Assembly (NCBI GenBank): GCA_029817715.1
Contig: JARUPY010000009.1
Span: 1-64,000 of the forward strand
Length of the DNA stretch: 64,000 nucleotides
Direction of reading: 5' to 3'
Source of the DNA: Melastoma dodecandrum
Taxonomy: Eukaryota > Streptophyta > Magnoliopsida > Myrtales > Melastomataceae
Shown: positions 13,901 through 26,065 of the stretch, piece after piece
Numbering within the stretch: the first letter of the stretch is position 1
Layout: each line of letters begins with the position of its first letter
Translations under genes and position numbers: made by a program
The notes under the pieces: model-generated
What the model was told of the DNA's origin: nothing
Databases searched by the model: none
Seen by the model: the letters and a program-made list of their open reading frames with translations, nothing else

Positions 13901-16900
13901 ATTATCTATTACTTTATAGTCATGTGACTTTTTTCCCTTTTTTAGGTTAATATAAAATGGAATGGGCCAAAGAACCCCTAACCGAACAAGAATACTACCT
14001 GGCTTATTGCAGCTGTGACACAACTCCCTAAGAATGTCGTAGTACAGTGTCGCGGCGGTGGGTCGCAGTTTCCGGTTCACATTTTAAAATGAATATCCTC
14101 CCTTAACGTTTTTTAAGGCTTTCGTATGTTGAAAAACTTGTTGTCGGTAGGTCGTCACTTACTTTATTTTAAGTTCAAGTTAGAAAAAAACTATAGAGAT
14201 TCGTTTATGGTTCGGGTTTTAGGGTGATAGTTACTTAATCGCATGCATACACAAAAGAAATAGGGAAAGAAGAAAGGGGAGGCTTTTATCGTGTGTGTGT
14301 TTTCGTTGTTGGCATTCTCTGTTCGGTCCCGTATTTATTTGAGCTCTAACTTTTAGATGAAGACTTAATGTTTGGACATATAAAAAAAAATGGATCTCGG
14401 AAGATCTCATTAATGCTTTAAATGTCTACGTGATAAAACATTTTTAGAAGAAAAATTTCACTCGAAAGTTGATTTTTGGTCGGGCAAAAAAAAATAACAA
14501 AACTAATTCATTGATTATATTAATGCCTATCTCTTAACAGTTCTAACCCAAAAAATAAAAGTCCATGGAGATCCGGTGTTGTTCTGTACCTTTGCATCTA
14601 GGCGCTTATATAGAAACGTCCCCCGTCTATGCGTTGATGTACCTCCACTGGGTGCCGTTTTTTTAAAAAATAGGTTTTATGGTAAAACCTGGCGAGACGC
14701 TGATGCCCGTACGTCGGCGGATACGTTGGTTGACGTGCGACGCAGTCTTTTAGAGGTGTCTTGATCTGCGTGATATCTTAAAATTATCCCTCCTCGAACG
14801 TACTTCGTTACTATGGAAACGCGATGTCGAAATTCGAATGGATGGGGGGGGGCGGTTGCGTTGCCTTTGGTTGCCCGCAAGGCACGGCCACCAAAGGGTA
14901 CCTTGCTTAAATATCGAATAAACGAAGTAATCCAGTGTCGGAGGAAGAAATAATTCAAGTTCTCGAGATGGCCACTAAAACAATTTTTTCATTTCAAAGT
15001 GATTTTCAAAATGATTGTTTGAAACGCGCAGAGGAGGATCTAGAAATAGAAATAGAAATAGAGACGGTTATGATTTTCAGTATAACAAGTCCAACAGAAT
15101 TTTGACTATGTTAACAGAGGAGAAAAGAAAAGGACTTAAAATGATAAAAAGGCAAAAATATAACATACATTAGTTTGTGGACGAATAATAAAAATGCCTG
15201 TCAAATACCATGTAGAAATTTTCGGTATAAAAAAGATATACGAGGATTATACTAAGGAAATATATAACAACTTTTGCACCTTCACATAAGAATGTTGCTA
15301 ACCACGGCATACAATCTTCATATTACAACCGTAACGGAGGAATTATTTGTATGGTAAATTTGTAGTAAAAGGGGGGAAACCCATTCCCAACTTATAATGA
15401 AAAACAATTAATAAATACACATACTCAAAGCGGGCAATAATTTGCTATCATAAGAAAGAGACTAGAAAATAAATTCATAAACCTAGGAGAAGAAAAGTCG
15501 CAATTGGAAGATGAAACCATACTTCTCCTAAGACTAGGTTCCCCGATTTGGATTGGCAGAGGAGAAAGGAATAGATGGAGGTGGCCGAACGAAACTCGTC
15601 GGGTAACGACTTTGATATTCGGATACATGATACGGGATGGATATGGATTTCCACGCTTGCGAAGCCTGTCTTCCCCAACACCTCGTTGCCGGGCGAGCAT
15701 CCAGCATGATATGCAACGCCGACGGAGGGCTGCTGTGGAGAGCTGCCGGACATTTTCGTGTAAGGAGTGCAGCTGGTTGATCGGGATATTTCGGAGGAGG
15801 AGCGTTTGTGTGTGTTGTTCCGGGAGGAGTGTTTGGATTTCATCGATCAAGTGGTGGCCCAGGGATGGCGAGGGGGGACAGGTCATCGTTTCTTGCAGTT
15901 TGCTCCGTTGGAACGGAATCTTGGGAGGGACGTGGTGATGCCGAGAAGATCGGAGCAGAGTAGTTCAGGCTATCGAGGAAAGCTCAGCCATTCCACGTAC
16001 CAACTGTGATCGGAGGGCACCAAATACCTTCTGCGTTGGGGATTCCTTCCCAAACCTTTAGTGGAGCTTTCAGTTTTTGTTCAACAAAAAGGTTCGACGG
16101 GGGGCTCTTTCCCCTCCTTCTCTCGGAGAACTGTCCTCTGCTCAAGACGGCGCGATATCAGCAACAATTCATTGACCAGATCACCCGATTCCAGGGAGTC
16201 GCTAGCAAAAACTGCATCCATGCTGTACCAGACCCCTCATTGGTCAGTTTCAACTCGGATTTTATGTTTCAGTTCCGTTTGTTTGGCGTTTGATCACGCT
16301 TCCCCTCCCCTGGTTCTCATTTTCCTCGTTTGTTCAGCACATACATCATATCAGGGTCGAGTTCCCGGAGGTTTTTTCCAAACAAGAACAAAGAAAAAAA
16401 AAAAAACACAGAAGTTTGCAGCATTCGGTCATTGGGCGGCCATTCACAGCTTCATTTCCGGTTTTAAACTGCTTTCTCGGTTTCTTTGGAAACGAATTCA
16501 AAGGGGCTGCAACGAGGTTTATCTTTGCGGAGCAAACGTATATCACATGGGACCTGTTTCCAAATGAAAATAGGGAAACCTACACGGGACTTCAGATTCC
16601 TTGATCTTTCTGTCGTGGTTCGGCGACGAACACAGTCAGTACTATAGTATCATAGTTTTGGAGCCAATATCAACGACGGGGGTTTTGGGAGTTCGCTAAG
16701 CTACCTCACATTTACTGAAGATGTGGATTTATCCGAAAGGGCAAAGCCTCCTGCAAAGTATTTTCTCCTTGATAATTGGGGAAGAGCGGTGGACGAAGGA
16801 CGCTGACTTCGAGCAGCGCTGGTTCTGTTCCAAATAGGGGTTATGCGAACCTGCCGATCTTCCAAGGATTCATAAATGGTGTCCTGCGTCCCATGGCTTA

Positions 16901-19900
16901 TGGGCTTGTCGTGGTGTTTGTTTCCCACTTTGCAGCTCTGGTGGTTATGGGCTAAGATATTCACTCAATAGCGTATCAACCCTTCTTGACCATTCTTTGG
17001 ACAACAACGTATGGAAATCCACACGTTTCTCCAAAGCTAGTTTCATCTTGTGATGTGTTGGATGCTGCTGCAAGCGGGGGAAGGTCGTGGGTGCACGTGG
17101 CCTCAGGTGCTTGCCGCTGCCGCTGTGTTACTTAAAGAGTGTGAACTGTATGGTTGTTAGGGGGTTTTGTTTAATAATAAGTAATATATAAAACGGCTGG
17201 GCCAGATCCAAAGGAATTATTATAGTTCATCATTGGTCCACCATTTGGACTGTTCGTGGAGTGTCATCATGTCGAAATCAAAATACCCTACACTGAGGCT
17301 TGGATATCTTCTTCAAAGCCTTTCGATGTCCCTTCTTCTGGGCTTAACGTCAGCAAGAGTCATGGTCTGTAGTGAAGTTGATTTCCAACCATGGAGAGCG
17401 AGAAAGAAAAATTTTTTTCGGTCAAGTACATCCTTGGCCATGTCGTTGTCGGGCAACCGGAAGAGGCCAAAACTGGTTGCCCTGCAGACGTGAGAGTTTT
17501 CACCGCTCTTCGTCCAAGTGTAGCTCCAGGAATTGCACCCACTAGGGCCGTGGCGTCCGTTTTGAAAGAAGTATGCACTCTTTCTTTCCCTCCATATGGA
17601 TCCTCGAGAAGAGGTGAGAGGAAACAGAGCGCTGCGGCTGATGCTCTTATTTTGGTTTGTGGTTCAGTTGTTGCTCGAGGTGGTTGGTTGGGATCGACAG
17701 CACCAAGGATGTCTCCGCTTTCCCTTAGTGTCACCGCGAGTCGTCGTGACTCTCGTCTTGATGTTCCGAAGGGGTGGCTGTGAAGCATCGTAAGTGACGG
17801 CTCGCTGTGTTTGTAGCTCTGTAGATGTATTAAGATCCAATCCCCGATTCAACTGATGTTCTGTTGATTTATTGTCGTCCCGCTTCAAACCTTTCCTTTT
17901 GAGTCCAGCGCCTTCGTCACGGATCTGGTTGACTTGAACATACTCCCTCTTATTATTTTATGCCAAGGAATTCCACGCCACTCAACAAATGGAAATTACT
18001 GTTTGGATGGTAGGGGAGAGGATATCCTCAGCACAATGCTTCTAAATGCCAAGACGACGAGTTCAATCACATTTCCGTCCAGGGACCCATCCTCTACGAC
18101 GGGGAGAAGCGCGGCTCGTCTCCGCCATCGTAAGTTTTGTTGGGGTGTCACGGCAGGGGAAGGGGATGGGTAGATTACTTCGGATATAGTGGCCTGTAAA
18201 GAGAGGAATTTCGAGCTCCTACAGGCGATCCTCAGAGGCCTTGAGTACACTGATGGGATCCGTGCGATACCAGGATGGAGAGATCCTGATGGGTTTGGAT
18301 CAGTTCAAGAGATTAGACCGGGTTGGGGAGCTCGCATTGTTCTATCATGAACTCGAAAGAAATGCTATATCCGAATTATTCCCATGTTTCACGCTCAGCC
18401 AGGAATCGTCAAATTTTATCGTTTCTCTTGTTTGGGTACATGCGCATATTCATTGCCTTGATAATTATGCTAGCGTTAACAAGGAGAACACACACGAATT
18501 CCTTGTTTGTCCTTCTTGACCAGCAACCCGCTATATTAAGCTCTCTAAATTTACAATCCTATCCGTTCCCACTGCCATGCATCCAAAGCCCCTAGAGGAG
18601 GAGACCCCTCTCCGACTCCTAGTTCAATTGGCACATACTTCCGCTTGCGTTTGGTTTAGCTCTTCTTCCTCACCTGTACCTCATGTACCCTGCATCTTAT
18701 ACGAGATTCCTGCCGCTCGCCCTTTGCACTTCTGAAACTGTCTGGAGGACCACACGCAAGGGTTTCTCGCACTATGTCTCCATCCGTGCCGCTTTCCCCT
18801 TGGCACAGCAAACCCTCACCAGCCTGCCTCTGCAGGTTTGGTGGCTATCCTAGTATGGCAAAGTTTCTTGCTTCGCACTTCTGTATTCCTGCCACTACCC
18901 CCCGCCTAGTCGTTCCTAACCCGAGCCGTACCCGCGTTACTCACCCAAATTACATCTACCCATTCCGACTTTGTTTGGATTTCATGGATTCGGTTATCCT
19001 GGCTGCCTTTTTTCGGTTCCTTTTGGTAACGGGGGGTTTTGGCAACATGGGTCAACGCAATCGGGAAATGGAGGGTTTTGGCATTCCCATAAACCAATCA
19101 CCATCACCGATTAATATTCTCTGGCATGAAAAAATAGTGGTGCTTCGGAGGATCTTTAATGAACCAATAATCCCGCCTTGACCTGCGTTAGTTTTTCTTT
19201 GTTGGTGGAACAGTTGTGTCGCGGACGACCTACGTTTGATGGTAAGCAATAAAACACATAAAAAAAAAATGTAGATAGAAAGATAGAGAAAGAATCAAAA
19301 GTAGAGAAATTCAACCTAATCAGATCATAAGTTAATGGAAAGGGAAGACATTTACGGATTGTCGGAGATGGATAAGCATAACGTAGCGGTCGGAATCGAT
19401 CGATATATGCGGTATGCTTTCAAGGAGAGAAAGAGTATGGGGGCGGTCGATGTCGGATGGATGTTGGGGAGCTCGGCCGCGGGGTCTGTGGGATCATGAC
19501 CTGATTGCATTTTTTACCCGAGGAAATGATCGATGTATTAGAAGGGAAAACAGGAAGAAACTGAAAGGCTATTTTTCACTTTGTCGGACGACGAAATATC
19601 TGATTTTTACTTCAAGCGTTCTTTTCTTCTCTGTGTGTATCTCTTGTCTTTCTTTTTTTTGTACCTCCCCGGTGGTTTAAGCTATTTATCTATTTTATAT
19701 CATATCACTTTTTTTTATGATTTTTCTCGCTTTTTGTAGATTTTAGTTTGATATCTTTGATGTATTTTATATTATTTTTATGAAATTTTCGAAAATAAAT
19801 TGTGTCAATTTTTTATTTTTTTTTTTTCAGTGTTTTTTTTAAGATTTTTTTAATTTTTTAGTTTTTTATTTGTTTTTTTTTTTTGATATTTGTTAGATAA

Positions 19901-22420
19901 TATTTTGGGGTTCATGATCTTACAGCCAATATCACCCTCTAGTGCACATTGGTCTTCAAAGCTTTCACAACATTTTGAAAATTAAAAAGCTTAAGACGTA
20001 ACCTGCTGATAACGCCCCCCCTTCGCCAAGTCTTCAATTGCCCCTCTTTGATTTATGGCTTGCACTCGATCTCGACAAATTTGTGGTAGTGCAGAACCTG
20101 ACTGCTGTATTAAGGTGCAGAATTTTGTCCAAGCCAGGCGTACCATTAATGTGGAAAGAAGACGTTGGCCACACTTCGGAACTGCTCAAAAAAGTGATTT
20201 TGGCCTAACTGATCGTCTACTAGCGTTTGTTTTTTGTTTTTTGTTATTTTTTTGTTTTTTGTTTTTGTTCGTTGTTTGTTTTGCTTTTTTGTCGTACATT
20301 AGTTATGGCGGTCGTATAGGTTGTTTGGGTAATTGTACATCCTGGCCTCGAAACCTTTCTGGATCCTTGCAGCTAGTTAATGGTAAATCCAACACCCGAT
20401 GAGAATCCCGGGACCCCCAACTTCCTCTGTTCATCTGCGTTCCACGTACAATGCTGTAGAGCTTGCTAAAACTTAGATTACCGCCCCCCCTACTGCCAGG
20501 GTGCCATCAACAGCTTCTGATCCGATTCATATGATCCAATTAGGGTTTATTACTATGGGAGAAAAGCAGGAAGATCACACCAAATATGCCAAATATGTGT
20601 TCAGTATCAAATCCGATTATCCTCTTTTTTTTTGTTTCTCAACTTCACACTGCCCCATGAAGAATGGAAAAGGCCTCCCCGGAAGCGGAAAGGCAGAGTA
20701 GCATATTACATCAAAGTTGCACAACTCCCCAAACCTCCTGACCTCGATTCCAAGACACGGCACACCCCAAGTCTTCTGCCCATAAAAATCCCTAGAAGAA
20801 GACGTGAAAGAATAGAAGACAGAGGCCTCAATCAGGCCAAACCCGATATGAAACTTATGGTTCCCAAAAGAATTACTCGTGGTGTCAGAGAATATTATAG
20901 AAACAGAAAAAACAGTTTTCATTTATTATTATTAGCGCGCTTTTGCTTTTTGATTCTTGCTTTTGCACTTTGCAATAAAGTGACCATCTTTTTTTTTTTT
21001 TTGGGATCCCGGCCTAGTAAAGGAAAAAAGAAAAAAAGAAAGATAGCAAATTTCAACACCTTCCTGTTCGAAAATACCTCTTTTCCTATCCTCTCTCTCA
21101 CCCGTGTCCGTTCTCCTCTTCCCTTTTTACACCCAAACTAAAACACAATAACACAGTGGAGGGATTTATATAATATTATTTCCCATTGTTTTTTTACGTT
21201 TTGTTTCTGGTTTTGGGGGGGAGATATTTCTTTGATGATCTATAGCATTCATTTGCCAGATTAATGAATAAGGCAGTGGGAAAACGATAGGGTTTTCTTG
21301 GGATTGTCCATGGATTCATCATTTCATTTGTTATGTAAATTACAAACATTCCGTTGGCCGTTTTCAGGATTCCCTGGTTCGGTGTCTGTCGTCGTCGTCA
21401 TCGTATCTGTCATCATTCCCGGTTGTTGGGCTTGCTTCATTCACGCAGGAGTGATGAGATAAGTTACTATAGTAACTTCTACTTCGATTCGTTTGTCTGA
21501 CACCTTAGAGTTTTCATAAAAACAGAACTATGAGTACCGAATCCAATCCAATCCATAACCATTTTTTTTATAACTAATAACCAAGGTCACGAAATTGAAT
21601 AATAAATATATTGTTTATTATTTATAAAAATATGCTTGCGTTTTATATCTGCTCTAGGCTTTGGTTTTCTTCGGATGGCAGTTTCGGGATTGAGGAAGGG
21701 AGATAGACGATAATGGCTAAAGGGAAGGGAAGAGCAAGAAAAGAAAAGTGTTCAACAAAACAGGAAACGATCTGTTCTGAATCCTGAATACTTGATCAGA
21801 AAATAATATTCCAGTTTTTTTTTTTCGCTTTTTGGCTTTTATTGATTTTTTGTATGTGTATCATCTCGGGAAAGCTTCACTTTTCATTTTTACCCTCTGT
21901 TGTCTTGACTTCCCTCCTATCTCATCTTCTCTCTCTCTCTAGTAATCATTAACCGAAATTTATCTGTTTATTTGATTGTTTTTCTTTTTTTTTTTGGTTG
22001 CAATGTGATGATGTGGATAACTCAAGTTTGAAGATTTGTAAATCTTTTATCAAGCCAGAATGATTCTAATAATTGGGGCTTTTTTTGCTAAGTATGATTC
22101 TGAGATGGCCAGGGCCCGTTCCTATATGATGGGGGATAAAAATTTTTCAGGTTTAGACTCGTGAAAGACTGTTTATGGACAACTTCCCCTAACTCGTTTC
22201 CATACAAACGGATGTTATTCAATTGTTACAAGGACCATCCGCCAACGCCCCGCTCTCCTATGTTTATGGTTTAAAAACTATTACTAAGATCCACACCCCC
22301 CACAGCAAAGCCTAGGGATCTTGAAGTTTGCCGTCGGACAGGGTCTGCCGTGTTTTGTGATCCCCTCCTAATTCACCAGAGGAAACAGGAGCAGCGTTGT
22401 TTGATGATCTAACAACTCCA
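10943..22420. other. Gene-free, homopolymer-rich stretch
   Basis: About 11.5 kb without a recognisable gene. It has several G-runs (about 11424-11441, 11996-12003, 14845-14852), T-rich tracts (about 19800-19890, 20227-20290) and overlapping open frames in several phases at 15.4-17.8 kb. Those frames overlap one another on both strands, show no conserved motifs and probably reflect local GC content. I see no tRNA and no paired LTRs. Confidence 0.4.
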
Positions 22421-22424
22421 CAAG

Positions 22425-22475
22425 AAGTCACAGTTGGAGGATCGTGGCGTCGAGATCTCGCATCTCTAACATTTG
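22425..22475 (-). pseudogene. NAC-like terminal-exon remnant (copy 1, tail motif only)
   Basis: The minus strand encodes LEMRDLDATILQL followed by a stop. This is a degenerate version of the C-terminal tail [F/I]LELLDLDxPLFP that recurs in the array at 23.17, 24.2, 24.3, 27.1, 28.7 and 30.1 kb. Only the tail is recognisable here. Confidence 0.4.
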
Positions 22476-23149
22476 TGGTTTTCTATGCCACCTGTTCAAA
22501 CTGGTTAGTTAATGGCTGTTGGTTCTACTCTCAATCCCAAACGAAAAAAGTAAAAGGGGTCATGTCATGGTTTGCGATATCTTTGCTCCCCCCTTTAGTC
22601 TTCCAACGAACTCGCATCGGACCGGGAAGTCACCACACATCGGCGAATTACCAAAGTCCAATTACATAAAAAAAATGGAGATCGCACAAAATTCATCCCC
22701 AAAAATCTAAGAGTCGAGGAATTGGTGTTAAAGGCTGGGGAAGTTTCCTTAGCAAGGGTGAGGGTGGGGTGAAGGATGAAGGAGGAAGAGGAAGATGGTT
22801 GGATGGTTGGGGTTCATGTGATGTGGCTCCGGACGGGGGGGATCAAGTTAGTCTCAAAAATGATAAAAAACTAGACTCAAAAAAGCTTTCATTCCTAGAG
22901 ATGAGAGCATCGGCATTAGTCCAAAACTTGGAAAGCCAGACAATCAAATCTAAGATTCTCGACCCCAAAACAACATCGGGAATATTTGATAAACATCCTC
23001 TCGTTTGTTCGTTATTTAAATATTTACCAAGATCATCAGACCCGACTCATTGCCTGTGTTTAGGTTAAGCTATTGCAATTTACATATGGGGACGGACCCC
23101 CAAGAAAAGCCTAGAACCACAAGTTTGCGTCGGACAGGGGTGCCGACCT

Positions 23150-23215
23150 TGCAATTCCTAATCTCAGGGGGGGGGGGGAACAGAAGGGCGTCGAGATCCA
23201 GCAACTCCAAGATGT
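23150..23215 (-). pseudogene. NAC-like terminal-exon remnant (copy 2)
   Basis: The minus strand reads DILELLDLDALLFP, matching the shared tail, then runs into a G/C homopolymer (plus-strand G-run at about 23167-23178) that disrupts the end. Downstream flanks resemble those at 22.3 and 24.15 kb (for example GCGTCGGACAGGG on the plus strand), so a segment larger than the motif was duplicated. Confidence 0.5.
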
Positions 23216-24177
23216 CTAATTCGGGCGGATTTTCAGGTGGTGGGAAGGGGTAGTTGTTGAATTTGGGCAGATTGGCAAGGAAACAGAGGGGGCTGATTGT
23301 GGTTGTGTTGGGGAAAGGCTCAAGCTCCCCCTGTATATGGGACAGGCCCTTATCAGCTGAGGAGTGTGGAGATCTATCTATTTATAAGCTGTGAGATTAG
23401 AACAAGGCGGCAGCTTTGTTTCGTAGGCCCGTTAAGCCCAAGTGAGGTTGGAATAAACTCGTTCGTTAAGAAGGCCTGCCGACGAATATGACTAGAGTGA
23501 TACCTCGAGCCCAAAAGACCTCCTTTGTTCAAGGAGCAACACTTGTCCGTCACGAAGAACAGGATCGATATTCGTTCGCCTGAGACCTCTGTTTTTGGTT
23601 TTTAAATATTTTCAAACATGTTGTAAAACAGCACGGACACCGAGAAGGGATTGGAACCACCAAGCTGTTTGACAGAATCTGATATCTCACGAATGAAAAG
23701 GACTTCCCCACCTGGCAGAGATGCCCGGCAAAACAAAGTCGAAATGAAAACCGAGGAGCAAGTAAATGTTTATTAAGCCGAGTTCAAGTGGTCATGTAAT
23801 ACTGTAGGATCTACCGATCGGTCTCATTTTCGTTCCCTTCGTGGGGGAACACACCATTAGAGTGTTTATATTTTTTTATATAGTTCGCCCCGGTGGGAGA
23901 AACTAAATAAAATAAAAAGGGAAAAGTCGTACGTTCGGGGAATTTAGGCCTACAGTCAAATCTTGCGGACAAAGATTCCGTTGGGCAAAATTTTAATGTT
24001 ATATTGGGTTTTTTAGGTGAAAAAGAAAGAAAATGGTGATCTGGTTTGGTTCCTCTTTTTTCACCATATTACTTATTACGAGTCTGCTGTTGGATTTGTA
24101 GGAGTCCTGTCGTGCGCCCCACATAAATGAGTATTACCAGAAGTTCACGTCGCACAGGATTAATGACTCGGTGATCC

Positions 24178-24250
24178 CTAATTCTCCTGAGGGAACAGAG
24201 GGGCGACGAGATCTAGCAACTCCAGGAAGTCGCCTCTGTCTGATTCCCGC
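24178..24250 (-). pseudogene. NAC-like terminal-exon remnant (copy 3)
   Basis: The minus strand encodes RGDFLELLDLVAPLFPQEN and a TAG at 24178-24180. It is the best-preserved copy of the shared tail in this part of the array. The upstream NAC exons are not seen; they would lie where the Copia element now sits or have been lost. Confidence 0.55.
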
Positions 24251-24277
24251 GGTTTCTCAGGCGCTGGGAAGGGGGGT

Positions 24278-24360
24278 TCAGGCGGATTGGGGAGGGAACA
24301 GAGGGGCATCAAGATCTCGCAACTCCAGGAAGTCGTCGTCGCCATCGGGGAACATGGTCT
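24278..24360 (-). pseudogene. NAC-like terminal-exon remnant (copy 4)
   Basis: The minus strand encodes FPDGDDDFLELRDLDAPLFP and then PQSA with a TGA at 24278-24280. It lies about 100 bp upstream of copy 3 in the same orientation, so the 3' end of the gene was duplicated locally. Confidence 0.55.
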
Positions 24361-24576
24361 ACTCCGGGGGGGAGGGGGGAATTGAAGAATCAGAAGAAGC
24401 AGCAACCCTGTTGGATGCAAAGCCACGGAAAGAAACGATGGGGGAGTTGAATAGTGCGGCTAGCGGAGGATCGGACAAAGCAATGGAAAATCCGAATATG
24501 AGTAGGAAGAAGGGGATAGTAGAAAATCCAAATGACCGGAGGATGATTGGTGCTGTGAGGAGGTTGAGTTGATTTA

Positions 24577-24884
24577 TGAAGAATGTAGGCTATGGGAAGA
24601 CGAAAGAAGGAAGAAGAAGAAGAAAGGAGGAAGAAGAAGAAGATAGGAGGAAGAAGAAGAAGGAGCAGGAGAAAACAGTTAGCGAGAGAAAACCCCAATC
24701 ATCTTCACAACAGAATTGTCAGTCTCTTTTACATATACACCGCGTTGCTTTATTAAATAAACTAGTGTGCAATGACTAAATGGTCCTCCCTTCCTTCGGT
24801 GTTACGATAATTGTTTGCATGGGACTGCATGGGCTGGTCTGCATGGGCCGTCCTCATTCTAATTCTGCTGGAGACAGTCCAACA
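24577..24884 (-). repeat. 3' LTR of the Copia-type element
   Basis: 308 bp; 3' LTR in element orientation. It contains a purine-rich AAG/AGG stretch on the plus strand. About a dozen differences from the other LTR suggest a fairly recent but not brand-new insertion. Confidence 0.9.
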
Positions 24885-25026
24885 CTTCCCCGCAAATCGA
24901 CCCCCTCTATTCCAGCTCCATCTTCAATTCCAGAATTCATTCCAGCCCCATCTTCAGTTCCAGAAACAATAGCTCCGCCTCCAGAAACGGAAGCAACACA
25001 TTTCTCTCCGTTCTGCCACTCATCAG

Positions 25027-25719
25027 TTACACTCTTCCCCGCAAATCGACTCCCAACTCCATCTCCAGCATCAGATTCTGAGCCTCCTCCACTGTAGATT
25101 GTTCTGAGCGACTGTAGATAGACGTCACTATTGCATCATATTCTCCTGGCAACCCTTCTAGCATGCACCACAGATAGTTGCGTGAACTCACTGGTTCACC
25201 TACCGCCATCAGTTGCTCAGCAATGCTCTTCAGATTATTCAGGTACTGTTGCATCGTTTTACCCTCTTTCCGTAATTGCTGCATCTGTACTTTCAGATTC
25301 ATGATCCTCGAGGGTGAAACTGACTCAAAACGATTCTTCAAAACAAGCCAGACCTCGCTAGCAGTTCGGCATCCCACAATATGCCCCAGAATCTCTGGAG
25401 TGACCGTTGAGAAAAGCAGGCTCATCACACCCTTGTCCATCCTTTGCCAGAGCTTGAAGTCTGGGTTCGGGAGGAGACCTTCAGAGTCAAGAAACTGGGC
25501 TGGTGGGGTGCTGTCACCTGAGATGAAATCCTCGAAGCCAGCAGCCAAAATCGCAGCCATCACCTGTCCCTTCCAGAGCAGAAAATTACATTCATCCAGT
25601 TTAACTAGAGACGCAAAAACACTGGCTGGAATCGGCGAATGTGAAAACCCAGATGAACCCATCGAGTTCCCACCACTGTGAGTTACAGAGCCTGCAGGTG
25701 TAGTCATCTGTTCTGCCAT
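25027..25719 (-). CDS. Copia gag-like protein (UBN2 / retrotran_gag)
   Basis: A 230-residue frame starting at ATG 25717-25719, about 30 bp inside the primer-binding site. It has Copia gag features: VKLDECNFLLWKGQVMAAI, then a DKGVMSLLFSTVTPEI helix region, WLVLKNRFES, VQMQQLRKEGKTMQQYL and LEGLPGEYDAIV, the UBN2-type capsid fold. The protein ends at GVDLRGRV without the CCHC zinc knuckle that normally follows, and no pol frame exists downstream. The stop lies at a short sequence that recurs just before the 3' LTR, suggesting an internal deletion. The frame itself is intact, so a gag protein could still be made. It would act in virus-like particle assembly only with enzymes supplied in trans. 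Confidence 0.85.
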   Translation of the reverse strand: MAEQMTTPAGSVTHSGGNSMGSSGFSHSPIPASVFASLVKLDECNFLLWKGQVMAAILAAGFEDFISGDSTPPAQFLDSEGLLPNPDFKLWQRMDKGVMSLLFSTVTPEILGHIVGCRTASEVWLVLKNRFESVSPSRIMNLKVQMQQLRKEGKTMQQYLNNLKSIAEQLMAVGEPVSSRNYLWCMLEGLPGEYDAIVTSIYSRSEQSTVEEAQNLMLEMELGVDLRGRV

Positions 25720-25747
25720 TTTTCAGCCGTTGCTCACGCTATTACGG

Positions 25748-25759
25748 GCTCTGATACCA
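25748..25759 (-). other. Primer-binding site (tRNA-Met type)
   Basis: The minus strand reads TGGTATCAGAGC immediately after the 5' LTR, the standard Copia sequence complementary to the 3' end of initiator tRNA-Met. Confidence 0.9.
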
Positions 25760-26065
25760 TGAAGAATGTAGGCTATGGGAAGACGAAAGAAGGAAGAAGA
25801 AGAAGAAAGGAGGAAGAAGAAGAAGATAGGAGGAAGAAGAAGAAGGAGCAGGAGAAAACAGTTAACGAGGAAAAACCCCGAATCACCTCAACAGAATTGT
25901 CAGACCCCTTTACATATACACCGCGTTGCTTTATTAAACAAACTAGTGTGCAATGACTAGATTGTCCTCCCTTCCTTCGGTGTTACGATAATTGTTTGCA
26001 TGGGACTGCATGGGCTGGTCTGCATGGGCCGTCCTCATTCTAATTCTGCTGGAGACAGTCCAACA
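25760..26065 (-). repeat. 5' LTR of the Copia-type element
   Basis: 306 bp; 5' LTR in element orientation, directly followed on the minus strand by the primer-binding site. Confidence 0.9.

Larger units (their letters stand above)
24577..26065 (-). mobile_element. Non-autonomous Copia-type LTR retrotransposon (gag only)
   Basis: Two direct repeats of about 307 bp (24577-24884 and 25760-26065) begin TGTTGGACTG and end CATTCTTCA when read on the minus strand, with TG...CA ends. They are about 95% identical. Next to the 5' LTR is a perfect TGGTATCAGAGC primer-binding site (25748-25759), typical of initiator-Met-tRNA-primed Copia elements. The internal region is only about 875 bp and encodes a gag-like protein but no protease, integrase or reverse transcriptase. 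The five bases flanking each end (ATTTA and GAAAA) do not match, so no target-site duplication is visible; rearrangement or flank decay is possible. It inserted in the NAC-like array. Confidence 0.9.

Noticed and set aside
15425..16604. Cluster of overlapping 100-168-residue open frames on both strands
   Set aside because: Frames overlap in four phases, no family motif, no splice or promoter context; likely chance openness in GC-richer DNA.
17360..17793. 130-142-residue open frames on opposite strands
   Set aside because: Antisense shadows of each other with no recognisable domain.
20632..21141. 169-residue open frame
   Set aside because: Low-complexity Lys/Arg-rich translation of A-rich sequence; no family resemblance.
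25178..25681. 167-residue plus-strand frame
   Set aside because: It is the antisense of the Copia gag gene.
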